A stretch of 64,000 bases of DNA from Cellulomonas telluris (GCF_004886325.1 NZ_QXFN01000001.1:1-64000), one strand, 5' to 3'; shown: positions 7,801 through 15,855, counted from the first letter of the stretch. Numbers and translations are program-made. Notes: generated from the letters alone by a model not told the origin.

Positions 7801-9020
7801 ACGGTCGCGGCGGCGCCCCCGGCGGCCGCCGCGGTGCCGGCCGCGGCCGCGGCGCCCGCCCCCGCGACGGCGGCGACCCCCAGCGGGGCGCTCGCCACGC
7901 CGGTGGCCACGGCACCCGCGGCAGCCGCACCCCCGGCCGCACCGGCACCCGTCACCGCCCCCCCGGCCGCACCGGCACCCGTCGCCGCACCCGCGGCCGC
8001 ACCGGCGCCGGCCGCTCCGCCCGCACCGGCCGCTCCGCCGGTCGCAGCGGCACCACCGGTCGTCGCCCCGGCGGCGGTCGCACCACCGGCGCCACCGACC
8101 GCCGCGGTCCCGGCACCGGCGGCACCGCCCCCCGCAGCCCCCACGGCCCCACCACCCGCCGCGCCGGGCGCGACGGCGAGCGCGGCGCCCCCGGCCCCCA
8201 GGCCGCCGCCGACGGGCAGCGGGTGCCGCAGCGCGCCGAGCCCGGCGAGCCCGAGAACGAGGGGTGCGACGACGGCCCGCATCCCGTGGTTGACGTCCCC
8301 GAGCTCGAGCACGAGCGCACGGCACTCGCCGCACTCGTCGAGGTGCCGCTCCACGTGCCCGGTGTCCCGCGGACCGAGGCCGCCGCGCACGTACGTCCCG
8401 AGCCTGCCGGCGACGGCACGGCACCCCTCGGCGAGCGGGTCGTGCAGGTGCTGCTGGAGGTACGCCTGCCGCAGCCCCTCCCGCGCGCGGTAGGCGAGGG
8501 CGGCCACGCTGTTGGCGGTGAGCCCGAGCACGGGCGCGATCTGCGCCGGCGTCAGCCCCTCGACCTCGCAGTGCCACAGCACGGCCTGCCACCGCTCGGG
8601 CAGGGAACGGAACGCGCGCGCGACGAGGCTGCGCTCGAAGCCGGCGAGCGCCGGCTGCTCGGCGGCCTCGACGGGCAGCGCGCCGGTCTCGAGCGTCGCG
8701 ACGTCGTCGGTGGGCGCGACGCGCCGGCCAGCGGTGCGCCGCACGGCGGCCGCGCGGCGGACGGCGGTGAACAGGTACGCCCGGAACGCGACCTCGGGCC
8801 CACCGCCGCCCCGGACCGCGCGGTGCACGGCGGCGAAGGTGTCGGCGACGACGTCCTCGGCGTCGGCCGAGGAGTCGGTGTACTGGCGGGCCACCACGAG
8901 CGCGGCGCCGGCGTGCCGCTCGTACAGACGGCCGAACGCCTCGCTGTCGCCGCCACGAGTGGCGCGCAGCAGAGCCGCATCGTCCTCGACGACGTCGTCG
9001 ACTCCCCCGTGACGCACCAC
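4878..9020 (-). CDS. ECF sigma factor fused to anti-sigma zinc finger, membrane anchor and extracellular DUF11-type repeats
   Basis: This is a single 1,380-residue frame. Residues about 15-85 are a sigma-70 region 2 (LYERHAGAAL, DAEDVVADTFAAV). Residues about 128-190 are region 4 (FRSLPERWQAVLWH, LTPAQIAPVLGLTANSVAAL). Residues about 200-235 are a zf-HC2 anti-sigma domain with His226-x3-Cys230-x2-Cys233. Next come an Ala/Gly low-complexity stretch, a transmembrane helix near residue 430 (VTVGAVAVVAAAVVGA), a Pro/Asp/Glu-rich linker, several DUF11-like immunoglobulin-type repeats, and a C-terminal domain with 'GLYWSGVRG' and 'AGWSLVVVHGVEG' typical of actinobacterial surface proteins. Sigma/anti-sigma fusions with extracytoplasmic extensions are known in Actinobacteria (ECF53-like, from memory). 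A cell-surface sensor whose sigma domain acts from or is released at the membrane is inferred. GTG 9020 or the adjacent GTG could be the start. Confidence 0.85.
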   Translation of the reverse strand: MVRHGGVDDVVEDDAALLRATRGGDSEAFGRLYERHAGAALVVARQYTDSSADAEDVVADTFAAVHRAVRGGGGPEVAFRAYLFTAVRRAAAVRRTAGRRVAPTDDVATLETGALPVEAAEQPALAGFERSLVARAFRSLPERWQAVLWHCEVEGLTPAQIAPVLGLTANSVAALAYRAREGLRQAYLQQHLHDPLAEGCRAVAGRLGTYVRGGLGPRDTGHVERHLDECGECRALVLELGDVNHGMRAVVAPLVLGLAGLGALRHPLPVGGGLGAGGAALAVAPGAAGGGAVGAAGGGAAGAGTAAVGGAGGATAAGATTGGAAATGGAAGAGGAAGAGAAAGAATGAGAAGGAVTGAGAAGGAAAAGAVATGVASAPLGVAAVAGAGAAAAAGTAAAAGGAAATVLGGVSTAAAVTVGAVAVVAAAVVGATQVLAPGDTGAMPGVSGTSVATSLAPSPGPTEDVLPVPPPVPSVSPTDLPGDLGEPAVPEEPVLGDGSAGGDGTGPDRAGGPAAGSLLAGSDAEAPVPEPSAGPPPGPVPPDPVPPDPTPPPEPAPVVVVEPGDGLALVAGSGGQRIALTVRNDGERAAVDLRADVALPPGVRVEAVSGVLAGAGGAAPLVTDGWLCLSTAEYTATCTLPELAPGVSAPLVLRVSVDDSVAGGEHPVGLHISGRYRTWTPPPLRVSVAPSPARLVPAAAPAPVELVVGRTRTLALPLANAGGAAVTASDPATVDLALPPGVSAGAAAPWTCAPEDRIVRCRLVELAGREATTLVLALTAAPRVAPREGAVEAVLGPVPSGPPPRVTVPWTLVRPAAPVLAAPAAVEVALGAVTQVPVDVTNTGDLPATGVVVRLGAPGGAVPVAGGACTPEGASAVCRVGEPVPAGATVRVLVPLTAAAGAVGDLGVATVAIAADDADLPAPTALGVRGVAPVLALGEATAVSDGAGGGVLAFVVSVAGPAQGRPAADADDLVARVTLPRGVTHDPAAVLPGTAACSADASGRTVECRLGRLAAGGRVPVQVNLRVAGALDRPADVVVTAAGAAPVRTAVRVVASSAGLTPVWSGTGDLDVTEVGAPLLVCRSGRAVPCPSVHQPHANNGLDMHPLDDAPPPGVRARVPVSSQTRLALPAGRPVVRAGLYWSGVRGPRDGWSGDLATARLRAPDGTWTDVRADPAAVRQVRDDAGRHYYQAAVDVTALVARGGGGAWALADAAVSDARTDRDPTYYAGWSLVVVHGVEGPDGASVTVHEGPSWVGRAVAAPAFAFVGEAGARARVGVVTWEGDRGTGGDRLTMSGVGPLTPLRWDGTRVVGGGSATDAFDSTATGWRWASSLGVDAKAFADVTMASDVATLTPTTGSDQYLLGVVTVRTAAPVGVVAP

Positions 9021-9233
9021 GCCGGACCCCTGTCCCCGCCCACCCCGAGCGCAAGGGTGCCATAAGCGACCGATGGGATGAACCCGGCGTACGGGTGACG
9101 AGCGGACGGCGGGCCACGCGGAGACGGCGGCGAGGGGGACGCGACGTGGACAGCGGCCGCGCGACCAGCGCGGACGCGCTCCGGCCCCCGAACGGGTGAA
9201 AAGCGGCCACTCATCCCGGGACCGGCGTCATGA

Positions 9234-10043
9234 GTGCGGTCCTGGACGCTCCCATCCACCGTGACGACCCACATCCGCCCCGACGCGCGCGCGGCCGACG
9301 ACGGGCTGCGCGAGCGCTGGCGCCGCCAGAGCCTGGGCTCGGCGTGGCGCCGGCCGTCCGACTGGTACCACCCGGCCGTCGACGCGCTCGCCGGCGCCGT
9401 CCTGCACGACGAGGACCCGGCACCGCCGGCGTGGGTGCTCGGACGCGCGCGCGGCGAGCAGGGCGTCGGCATCGGCGAGGCGATCGACGACCTCGTCTGC
9501 CTGTACCGGAGCACGGGACGCAGCGCGCCGCCGATGCCGGCCGTGCGGGCGCTCAACGAGGGCTGGGCGGACGCGCAGGCCGAGCTCGTCATCACGGGTG
9601 CCTGCGTCGACGCCGAGACGGGGCTGCCGACGCAGCAGTACCTCGGCGTGCGGCTCGCGGAGGCCTACCTCGCCGCCCACCGCCAGGGCGTGCACCCCGC
9701 ACTCCTGCACGGGCTCGCGGTGGTCGACGTCGCGGCGGGGCACGTGACGGGGTTCGTGCGGGCGGCACGCTCCGCGGCGGTGGGAGCGGCGCTGCGCACC
9801 GTGTTCGGCGCGGGGCACCCGATGGCCACGCTCGGGGACGGCGTGTTCGTCGTGCTCACCCGCACCGAGGACGACCTCGACGGGCAGATCGCGGCGCTGC
9901 GGGCGCAGATCGCGGCCCGCTGCAGCGACGAGGACGTGCGGGCGGCGACCCGCCGCCCGGTGCGCGTGTGGCACGAGGCGCTGCCGGGCACGCACGCCGG
10001 GGCCCTGCACCGGCTGGCGTCCCTCGCCCGGTCGGCCCCGTGA
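9234..10043 (+). CDS. Degenerate GGDEF-like domain protein
   Basis: This cytoplasmic protein of about 269 residues is divergent from the sigma-fusion gene. Its middle contains 'DAETGLPTQQYLGVRLAEAY', which resembles the D-x-L-T-G-L-x-N/T-R opening of GGDEF domains, followed by 'LLHGLAVVDV'. The GGDEF signature itself is replaced by 'MATLGDGVFVVL', so diguanylate cyclase activity is unlikely. The N-terminal 100 residues form a helical region with no motif I know. Alternative start: GTG 9261. A link to the divergent sigma factor is possible from position only. Confidence 0.65.
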   Translation: MRSWTLPSTVTTHIRPDARAADDGLRERWRRQSLGSAWRRPSDWYHPAVDALAGAVLHDEDPAPPAWVLGRARGEQGVGIGEAIDDLVCLYRSTGRSAPPMPAVRALNEGWADAQAELVITGACVDAETGLPTQQYLGVRLAEAYLAAHRQGVHPALLHGLAVVDVAAGHVTGFVRAARSAAVGAALRTVFGAGHPMATLGDGVFVVLTRTEDDLDGQIAALRAQIAARCSDEDVRAATRRPVRVWHEALPGTHAGALHRLASLARSAP

Positions 10044-10161
10044 TGTCGAGATGCACGACTAGATCGAGGATCGGCCTCGGACACGTCAAGTACGACCCGG
10101 CTTGCTCCGCCGCCGGGTGACGGTGGCGACCGCGATGAACACGGCCTCCGACGTCGGTGCG

Positions 10162-11175
10162 CTACGTCGACCGCATCGCGGCGCAGGGCGTGGTCGCTCG
10201 GCGAACCGTCGGTGATCCCGCGTAGAGCGTCGCGATCTCCGCGGACGCGCGGGCCAGCTCGGCGCGCGCTTCCGGCGGTTCCAGGATCTCGACGTCGGTT
10301 CCGAACTGGAGCAACTGCCGAACTGCTTGGACCACCGGGTAGGTCATCGTCACGTGGACCCGGTCGGGCTCGCCGTCTACGGCGGCCGGTGGTGCCGTGA
10401 AGTAGCCGCCTGCGATCCGCGTGACCATGTCGAGGCGTCGCCGGCGCACGCTCACCACGATCTGCGGACCGTCGCCGCGGTCCTCGACCATGCGGCGAAG
10501 CTCGGCCCACACCCCGATGAGCTCGACGCCCGGCCGCCGACGCACAGCGTCGGGCGCGAGCGACACGGACGTCACGCGGTCCGCGCGGTAGAGCCGCGGC
10601 TTGCCTCGGTGGTCTGCGACCAGGTACCAGGTGCCGGACTTGGCGACCAGCCCGTACGGGTCCACGGTGTAGGTGCGCTGACTCGGGTCGTCGCCGTGTC
10701 GGTAGCGGATGCGGACGCGGCGGTCGCTCTCGACGGCGGCGTACAGGGTCTCGACGTCGGCGTTCCTGGCGGGAGCGGCGCGCCACCGCTCCGGCTCGAC
10801 GAGGATCCGACGACTGGTGAGCTCAGCCGCCGGTCGATGGGGGTCCGGCAGGGCGGCCATGACCTTGCGGAGCGCGGACCGCCACGCGTCGTGGAGCCCG
10901 AGGGCCGAGTGCGCGCTCTGCGAGGCGAGGACGAAGAGGGCCCGGGCCTCGTCCGCCGTCAGGCCGGTGACGTCGGTCCGGAAGCCGTCCACCAGGGCGA
11001 TGCCTCCCGTGCTGCCACGCTCCGCGTACACCGGCACGCCGGCCGCCGACAGCGCCTCCAGATCGCGGTAGATCGTGCGCTGCGACACCTCGAGACGCTC
11101 GGCGAGCTCCCTCGCCGTGACCTTCCGGCGAGTCTGCAGCAGCAGCACGATCGAGAGCAGGCGGTCGAACTTCAC
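10162..11175 (-). CDS. HTH/WYL-domain transcriptional regulator
   Basis: At 337 residues it matches YafY/PafB-type regulators. Residues 1-60 form the winged helix (LLQTRRKVTARELAERLEVS, then RTIYRDLEAL). The central WYL domain has 'YGLVAKSGTWYLVAD' with the W-Y-L triad, and a C-terminal WCX part follows. WYL domains bind ligands such as nucleotides or single-stranded DNA, and the ligand here is unknown. Start GTG 11175 follows TAGGTT plus six bases, so it is probably leaderless. It is divergent from a flavin oxidoreductase across an 86-base gap with an imperfect inverted repeat, which suggests it controls that unit. Confidence 0.88.
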   Translation of the reverse strand: MKFDRLLSIVLLLQTRRKVTARELAERLEVSQRTIYRDLEALSAAGVPVYAERGSTGGIALVDGFRTDVTGLTADEARALFVLASQSAHSALGLHDAWRSALRKVMAALPDPHRPAAELTSRRILVEPERWRAAPARNADVETLYAAVESDRRVRIRYRHGDDPSQRTYTVDPYGLVAKSGTWYLVADHRGKPRLYRADRVTSVSLAPDAVRRRPGVELIGVWAELRRMVEDRGDGPQIVVSVRRRRLDMVTRIAGGYFTAPPAAVDGEPDRVHVTMTYPVVQAVRQLLQFGTDVEILEPPEARAELARASAEIATLYAGSPTVRRATTPCAAMRST

Positions 11176-11194
11176 GCTCCGAACCTAGGACGGG

Positions 11195-11223
11195 GATATG
11201 ACGGCCGCTGTCAGGTATCGCCC
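11195..11223. promoter_or_regulatory. Imperfect inverted repeat between WYL regulator and oxidoreductase
   Basis: GATATGAC (11195-11202) and GTCAGGTATC (11210-11219) form arms with a small bulge, flanked by GGGG/CCCC. The site lies upstream of both divergent genes. It is a candidate operator for the WYL regulator, from sequence symmetry and position only. Confidence 0.35.
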
Positions 11224-11261
11224 CGCAAGGTGTCCCCGTCCGACCGAGGAAGGAGACAGGC

Positions 11262-12632
11262 ATGATCGTCGAGGGTGTCGAGGGCCCGGTGCTGACGCCG
11301 GGGCAGGACGGGTTCGAGGAGGAGCGCACGGGGTTCAACCTGGCGGTGCGGCACCGCCCGGACGTCGTCGTGGGGGCGACGACACCAGCGGACGTGGCCG
11401 CGGCCGTCCGGCACGCGGCGGCGCGAGGGTGGGCCGTGGCGGTGCAGGGCACGGGCCACGGGGCCTCCGTCCCGCTGGACGGGGGGCTTCTCGTGTCCAC
11501 CCGCCGGATGGCCGAGGTGGGAGTGGAGCCGAGCACCCGGACCGCCCGAGTGGATGCCGGTGCACGTTCCGGTCAGGTGGTCGAGGCTGCGGCGGTCCAC
11601 GGGCTGGCGCCGCTGAACGGCTCGGCGCCGCACGTCGGCGTCGTCGGGTACACGCTCGGCGGCGGGCTGCCGCTGCTGGGCCGCAGCCACGGCTGGGCCG
11701 CCGACCGGGTGCGGGCCTTGGAGGTCGTGACCGCCGACGGGCGGCAGCACCGGGTCGGTCCCGACGACGAGCTGTTCGGCGGCCTGCTCGGAGGTCGGGA
11801 CAACGTCGGCATCGTCACGGCCATGGAGTTCGAGCTCGTGCCGATCACGGAGCTGTACGGCGGTGGGCTCTTCTTCGACGCGGAGCGGGTGCCGGGACTG
11901 CTGGAGGGCTACGTCGCATGGGCGGCCGACCTCCCCCGGAGCATGAACACCTCGCTCGCGCTGGTCCCGTTCCCCGACGACCCGGTCCTGCCCGAGCCCA
12001 TGCGCGGACGGCGCGTGTACCACGTGCGCATCGCGTGCACTGCGGGGCCCGGCGTCGGCGAGCTCCTCGTGCAGCCGCTGCGGGAGCTCGGCCCCCGCCT
12101 GCTCGACACCCTCGCGGTCCTGCCGTACCGCGAGAGCGCCTCCATCCACGACGACCCACCGGTCCCGATGCCCTGGGCCGCGGACAACGCGATGCTCACC
12201 GGCCTCGACTCCCGGGCCATCGCGACACTGCTCGCACACGTGCGCGACGAAGCGTCCGTGCCGACGATCGTCGAGCTGCGGCGCCTCGGCGGCGCGCTCG
12301 CCGACGCCGGCCCGCACGCGTCTCTCGTCGGCCATCGGTCGGCGGCGTACATGCTCGCCGTCCTGACCCCGCTGGAGGGTCCGGACACGCAGCAGGCCCA
12401 CCGGGTGCTCGGCCGTCTGTTCGAGGACCTGACCCCGTGGACCACCGGGCGGTTCCTCAACTTCATGGGGCACGGGCCGCACGCCGACCACGCCAGGACA
12501 CGCACGGCCTACGAGCCGGCAGACCTGGAGCGGCTCGCCCGCCTCAAGGCCCTCCACGACTCGGCGAACACCTTCCGTGCCAACACGAACGTCCTGCCCG
12601 TCGCCGACCCCGCACCCGAGGAGACGGCGTGA
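11262..12632 (+). CDS. FAD-binding oxidoreductase (FAD_binding_4 / berberine-bridge-like)
   Basis: The 456-residue protein starts behind AGGAAGGAGA. The N-terminal FAD domain shows 'VQGTGHGASVPLDGGLLVST', whose His corresponds to the usual covalent 8-alpha-FAD attachment residue in the BBE-like group, and 'VVGYTLGGGLPLLGRSHG', a variant of the GGG pyrophosphate loop. The C-terminus has the short berberine-bridge tail (LHDSANTFRANTNVLPV). Such enzymes oxidise alcohols, sugars or aromatic substrates with O2; the substrate is unknown. It overlaps the next gene by four bases (GTGA), so the two are co-translated. Confidence 0.88.
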   Translation: MIVEGVEGPVLTPGQDGFEEERTGFNLAVRHRPDVVVGATTPADVAAAVRHAAARGWAVAVQGTGHGASVPLDGGLLVSTRRMAEVGVEPSTRTARVDAGARSGQVVEAAAVHGLAPLNGSAPHVGVVGYTLGGGLPLLGRSHGWAADRVRALEVVTADGRQHRVGPDDELFGGLLGGRDNVGIVTAMEFELVPITELYGGGLFFDAERVPGLLEGYVAWAADLPRSMNTSLALVPFPDDPVLPEPMRGRRVYHVRIACTAGPGVGELLVQPLRELGPRLLDTLAVLPYRESASIHDDPPVPMPWAADNAMLTGLDSRAIATLLAHVRDEASVPTIVELRRLGGALADAGPHASLVGHRSAAYMLAVLTPLEGPDTQQAHRVLGRLFEDLTPWTTGRFLNFMGHGPHADHARTRTAYEPADLERLARLKALHDSANTFRANTNVLPVADPAPEETA

Positions 12633-13294
12633 AGCTCACCGTCTTCGGCCCCACCGGCCGCATCGGGCAGCAGCTGGTGGCGCAGGCCCTCGCGGCCGGT
12701 CACGACGTGACCGCCGTCGTGCGGGCCACGTCGGCGCCCGTACCCGGTGCCCGCACCGTCACGGTGGACCTGGCCGACCACGACCCGGCACTCCTCGCGC
12801 CGGCGGTGGCCGGTGCCGACGCCGTGCTCTCGGCCCTGGGCCCGAGACGCCGGGCCGAGCACGGCATCGTGTCCGCCGGAACCCGGCGGATCGTCGCCGC
12901 GATGCAGGCGACCGGGGCGCGCCGCCTCGTCGTCGTCAGCGGGGTCGGCGTCGCCACCGTCCCGGTGCCGGGCCGGCCACGGCCACCGCGACGGGAGCCG
13001 GGCACCGGCTTCCGTATGCAGTACGTGACCGTGCCCCTGATCCGGCGCGTGCTCGGGGGGCACTTCGTCGACGTGGCGCTCATGGAGCACGACCTCGAGA
13101 GATGCGACCTGGACTGGACCATCATGCGCGTGCCGCGAGTGACGGACGAACCACCGACGGGGCGGGTCCGGACGGCGTACGACCGACCGCTGCGCGCGGC
13201 GCTGCGAATCGGTCGTGCCGACGCAGCAGCCCTGATGCTGCACCTGGCCACGCGATCAGACCTCGCCAGAACCGTGGTCACCGCAGCGTCCTGA
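12629..13294 (+). CDS. NAD(P)-binding atypical SDR protein (NmrA/SDR_a5-like)
   Basis: 221 residues with the Rossmann opening 'VKLTVFGPTGRIGQQLVAQA' (G-x-T-G-x-x-G type) and 'DAVLSALGP', as in the NAD(P)H-binding NmrA-like group. These act as flavin reductases, epimerases or redox sensors. Start GTG 12629 overlaps the oxidoreductase stop. Coupling to the flavin enzyme suggests one pathway, perhaps with this protein supplying reduced cofactor or sensing NAD(P); this is inference. Confidence 0.8.
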   Translation: MKLTVFGPTGRIGQQLVAQALAAGHDVTAVVRATSAPVPGARTVTVDLADHDPALLAPAVAGADAVLSALGPRRRAEHGIVSAGTRRIVAAMQATGARRLVVVSGVGVATVPVPGRPRPPRREPGTGFRMQYVTVPLIRRVLGGHFVDVALMEHDLERCDLDWTIMRVPRVTDEPPTGRVRTAYDRPLRAALRIGRADAAALMLHLATRSDLARTVVTAAS

Positions 13295-13385
13295 GAGGAT
13301 CGTCCAGCCGATCCAGCGGGATGTCGCACAGCGCCGACAGCGTGAGCCCGCCCTACCGTGATCACCCCGTGACGGAGCCTGACCG

Positions 13386-14345
13386 ATGAGAACGCCGTTC
13401 GACTGGCTGGCCGAGCATGTCCGGTTCGGGTACCTCAGCCTGCAGGCGGCCGCAGCCACCGCTCTCGCGGCGAGCGTCATGATCGTGGTCACGGGATCGG
13501 TCGTCCGGGTGACCGGCTCCGGTCTGGGTTGCGACACGTGGCCGCGTTGCACCGCCGAGAGCCTGGTGCCGACGCCCGAGATGGGCGTCCACGGGGTGAT
13601 CGAGTTCGGCAACCGGCTGCTCACGGTCGTCCTGTGCGTGATCGTCGGCTGGCTCATCGTCGTCGCTCGGCTACAACGGACGCCGGTGCGCCAGGTCACC
13701 CGATCGGCCTGGGTGCAGTTCTGGGTGATCGTCCTCAACGCCGTCGTCGGCGGGATCACCGTGTGGACGCGTCTGAGCCCCTACGTCGTCGCCGCTCACT
13801 TCCTGGCTGCCATGCTGCTCGTGACGGTCACCGCCGTCACGTGGCACGAGGTACGCACGCACGACCAACCCCGGCAGCCAGCGCCGCCGGACGTCCGGCA
13901 CCTCGCAGCGGTGCTGGTCCTCGCCACAGCGGTGCTCGTCGTGCTGGGCACGCTCGTGACCGGGACCGGACCTCACGCCGGTGACTCGGCTGATGTCCCA
14001 CGGATGCCGTTCGACTGGACGGCCGTGACCGCCCTGCACGCCGTCACCGCCGCGGCCGTCGGCGTCGCCGCTCTCGTGCTGTGGTTCAGGACGCGGCAGG
14101 CGCGGGCCTCGACGGTGCACCGACGCGCGACGGCGTACCTCATCGTGTTCGCAGCCCAGGGAGCCATCGGGGGAATCCAGGTAGCCACCAGGCTCCCCGA
14201 GCCGATCGTCGTGCTGCATCTACTCGGGGCCGCCCTGGTCTGGGTCGGTGCCATACGACTACTGCTGGACACCCGCGACCACCCGCCTCGCACGCGGGTG
14301 GAACTCGGGTCGCCAGCCACGGCGCCAGCCCGCTCCGCCACCTGA
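13386..14345 (+). CDS. ctaA: Heme A synthase (COX15/CtaA family)
   Basis: CtaA hydroxylates the C8 methyl of heme O to make heme A for aa3-type cytochrome oxidase. The 319-residue protein has about eight membrane helices. The conserved features are visible: 'VTGSGLGCDTWPRC' with the extracytoplasmic cysteine pair, the heme ligand region 'EMGVHGVIEFGNRLL', and further membrane His in 'VVAAHFLAA', 'ALHAVTAAA' and 'VLHLLGA'. No ctaB or cytochrome oxidase gene lies near it in the window. The basic C-terminal tail is not conserved. Confidence 0.9.
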   Translation: MRTPFDWLAEHVRFGYLSLQAAAATALAASVMIVVTGSVVRVTGSGLGCDTWPRCTAESLVPTPEMGVHGVIEFGNRLLTVVLCVIVGWLIVVARLQRTPVRQVTRSAWVQFWVIVLNAVVGGITVWTRLSPYVVAAHFLAAMLLVTVTAVTWHEVRTHDQPRQPAPPDVRHLAAVLVLATAVLVVLGTLVTGTGPHAGDSADVPRMPFDWTAVTALHAVTAAAVGVAALVLWFRTRQARASTVHRRATAYLIVFAAQGAIGGIQVATRLPEPIVVLHLLGAALVWVGAIRLLLDTRDHPPRTRVELGSPATAPARSAT

Positions 14346-14511
14346 CACCGGTCTCTCCTGCTGGCAGCCGCCGAGCACGGGACGCGGGACCACCGCTGAC
14401 CGGCGGCAGTCGCACCGCAGGCAGGCGGGCCGGTGGTCGTCACCTGACCGTCCCGTGACCGGATGCCGACCTGAGCGAGACACGACGTGGCGGCGGGGTT
14501 ACGGTCGTCCC

Positions 14512-15276
14512 ATGCCTCCGGCCGACGTCGCTCCGACGGACCCGGCGAGCGCTGCCGACGTCCCCGGCGCCGCCGAGGTTCCCGGTCGCCTGCTGATGTC
14601 GGGGAGCTCCGCGGACCTGTACGCCCTCGACGACGACCGTGTGCTGCGCCGCTACCGCGACGGGCGGGACGTCGAGCCCGAGCGGGCGCTGCTCGACCAC
14701 CTGGCGGCGCACGACTTCCCCGCGCCGCGCGTCCACGGCGACGCCGGCTCGGGCCTGGTCATGGACTGGCTGCACGGGCCGACGATGCTGCAGGCCCTCG
14801 GCGCCGGCGAGATGTCGCTGCACGACGCCGGCGAGCTCCTCGCCGACCTGCACCGCACCCTGCACGCGATCCCGGCGCCGACGGGCTGGCACGCGGCGGG
14901 ACTGCCGGTCGGGGCCTCGACCGGGCCGGTGGTCGTCCACCTCGACCTGCACCCGGGCACCGTGGTGCTCACCGAGCGCGGGCCGCACCTGGTCGACTGG
15001 TCGCACGCGCGCCTCGGCACCGCGGAGCTGGACGTCGCGGTGACCGCGCTCGTGATCGCCGAGGTCGTGGTGGACGCCGGCGGCGACTACTCGCAGGCCG
15101 CGCGGGGGCTGCTCGCGCACTTCCTGCACGCCAGCGACGTCAGCCCGCGCGGCGCCCTCGACGAGGCGGCCGCGCTGCGCGCCGCCGACCCGCAGCTCGT
15201 CCCGGGCGAGCGCGAGCTCGTGCAGGACGCCGCCGCACTGGTGCGCACGCTCGTGGAGCTCACCGCGCACCCCTGA
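14512..15276 (+). CDS. APH-type phosphotransferase-like protein
   Basis: The 254-residue protein has the kinase-like layout of aminoglycoside/choline phosphotransferases: a nucleotide loop region near 'LLMSGSSADLYAL', 'GLVMDWLHGPTM', the catalytic loop 'VVHLDLHPGTVVL', and the metal-binding 'LVDWSHARLGTAELDVA'. The usual Asn of the catalytic loop (HxDxxxxN) is Thr here, so activity may be altered. ATG 14512 is six bases after TACGGT and has no Shine-Dalgarno sequence. The substrate is unknown, and resistance should not be assumed. Confidence 0.75.
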   Translation: MPPADVAPTDPASAADVPGAAEVPGRLLMSGSSADLYALDDDRVLRRYRDGRDVEPERALLDHLAAHDFPAPRVHGDAGSGLVMDWLHGPTMLQALGAGEMSLHDAGELLADLHRTLHAIPAPTGWHAAGLPVGASTGPVVVHLDLHPGTVVLTERGPHLVDWSHARLGTAELDVAVTALVIAEVVVDAGGDYSQAARGLLAHFLHASDVSPRGALDEAAALRAADPQLVPGERELVQDAAALVRTLVELTAHP

Positions 15277-15373
15277 TCCCCCCGCCCCGGACGAGCCTGT
15301 GGCGCTGCACGCCCGCCCGGGGCCGGGGCCGCACCCGGGGCCGCGGTCCGGCCGCCCCCGCGGCCGGACGCGG

Positions 15374-15407
15374 CGACGGCCGCCCCCGCGAGGGGAGGCG
15401 GCCGTCG
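15374..15407. terminator. Bidirectional hairpin
   Basis: CGACGGCCGCC (15374-15384) pairs with GGCGGCCGTCG (15397-15407), with CCCC/GGGG continuing the stem to a GCGA loop. It lies between the phosphotransferase gene and the convergent DUF1540 gene. Confidence 0.65.
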
Positions 15408-15417
15408 GCGTGCGGGG

Positions 15418-15714
15418 TCAGCGCGGGGCGAACGTCAGGCAGTCGGCCAGGTCGTGCCCGGCGCCGACGCGGATGGACTCCGCGTTGCACTCCAGGTGGT
15501 CGTTGTGCAGGCAGTCCTGCCGCTGGCACGCGCCGACGTGGCTGACGACCTTGTCGAGGCCGCCCTTGGAGCTGAGGGGGATGAACGTGGCGCACTGCGC
15601 GTCACCGGTGCCGCCGACCGTGATCGCCGCGGCGTGGCAGGAGTGGTGCTCGTTGTAGGAGCAGCCGTCGACCGAGCACTCGGCGACGGGAGGAAGCTCT
15701 GCGAGGGTGCTCAT
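15418..15714 (-). CDS. Cysteine-rich protein with two DUF1540 domains
   Basis: 98 residues containing two copies of the DUF1540 pattern: Cys-x3-Cys-x6-Cys followed by a final Cys in 'CATF' or 'CLTF' (ECSVDGC...HSC...CATF and ACQRQDC...LEC...CLTF). Four Cys per repeat suggest metal binding. The start is ATG 15714, with CTCGGAGGA just upstream. No function is established for the family. An iron-box-like sequence sits in its upstream region, compatible with metal-responsive expression. Confidence 0.85.
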   Translation of the reverse strand: MSTLAELPPVAECSVDGCSYNEHHSCHAAAITVGGTGDAQCATFIPLSSKGGLDKVVSHVGACQRQDCLHNDHLECNAESIRVGAGHDLADCLTFAPR

Positions 15715-15836
15715 TCCGGGTCCTCCGAGTCGGATCGCGGTCGTGCCGTGGCACGTCGTCCTTCTCGACGGTAGACCCGTCCCCGCGGTCCCGCCACCAA
15801 GGACGGGCTTGCCCAACCGCAGGTCAGGGGCACTTT

Positions 15837-15855
15837 TCAGGTGAGGCTAGCCTTC
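15837..15855. promoter_or_regulatory. Candidate IdeR/DtxR iron box
   Basis: TCAGGTGAGGCTAGCCTTC agrees with the 19-bp DtxR/IdeR consensus (TTAGGTTAGGCTAACCTAA) at 14 positions and contains a TAGCCT hexamer on the minus strand. It lies between the FUSC gene's stop and the DUF1540 start, about 120 bases upstream of the latter. Confidence 0.4.

Noticed and set aside
7800-8190. Repeated GCACCGG/GCGGCCGC units resembling a tandem DNA repeat
   Set aside because: They encode the Ala/Gly-rich linker of the sigma-fusion protein in frame; no regular unit length.
5271-9065. Very long plus-strand open frame opposite the sigma-fusion gene
   Set aside because: It is the antisense reading of a GC-rich gene; its product is low-complexity Gly/Arg/Ala/His, and the minus strand encodes clear domains.
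14512-15276. Antibiotic-resistance aminoglycoside phosphotransferase
   Set aside because: Only the general APH fold is supported and the catalytic Asn is missing; no resistance claim is justified.
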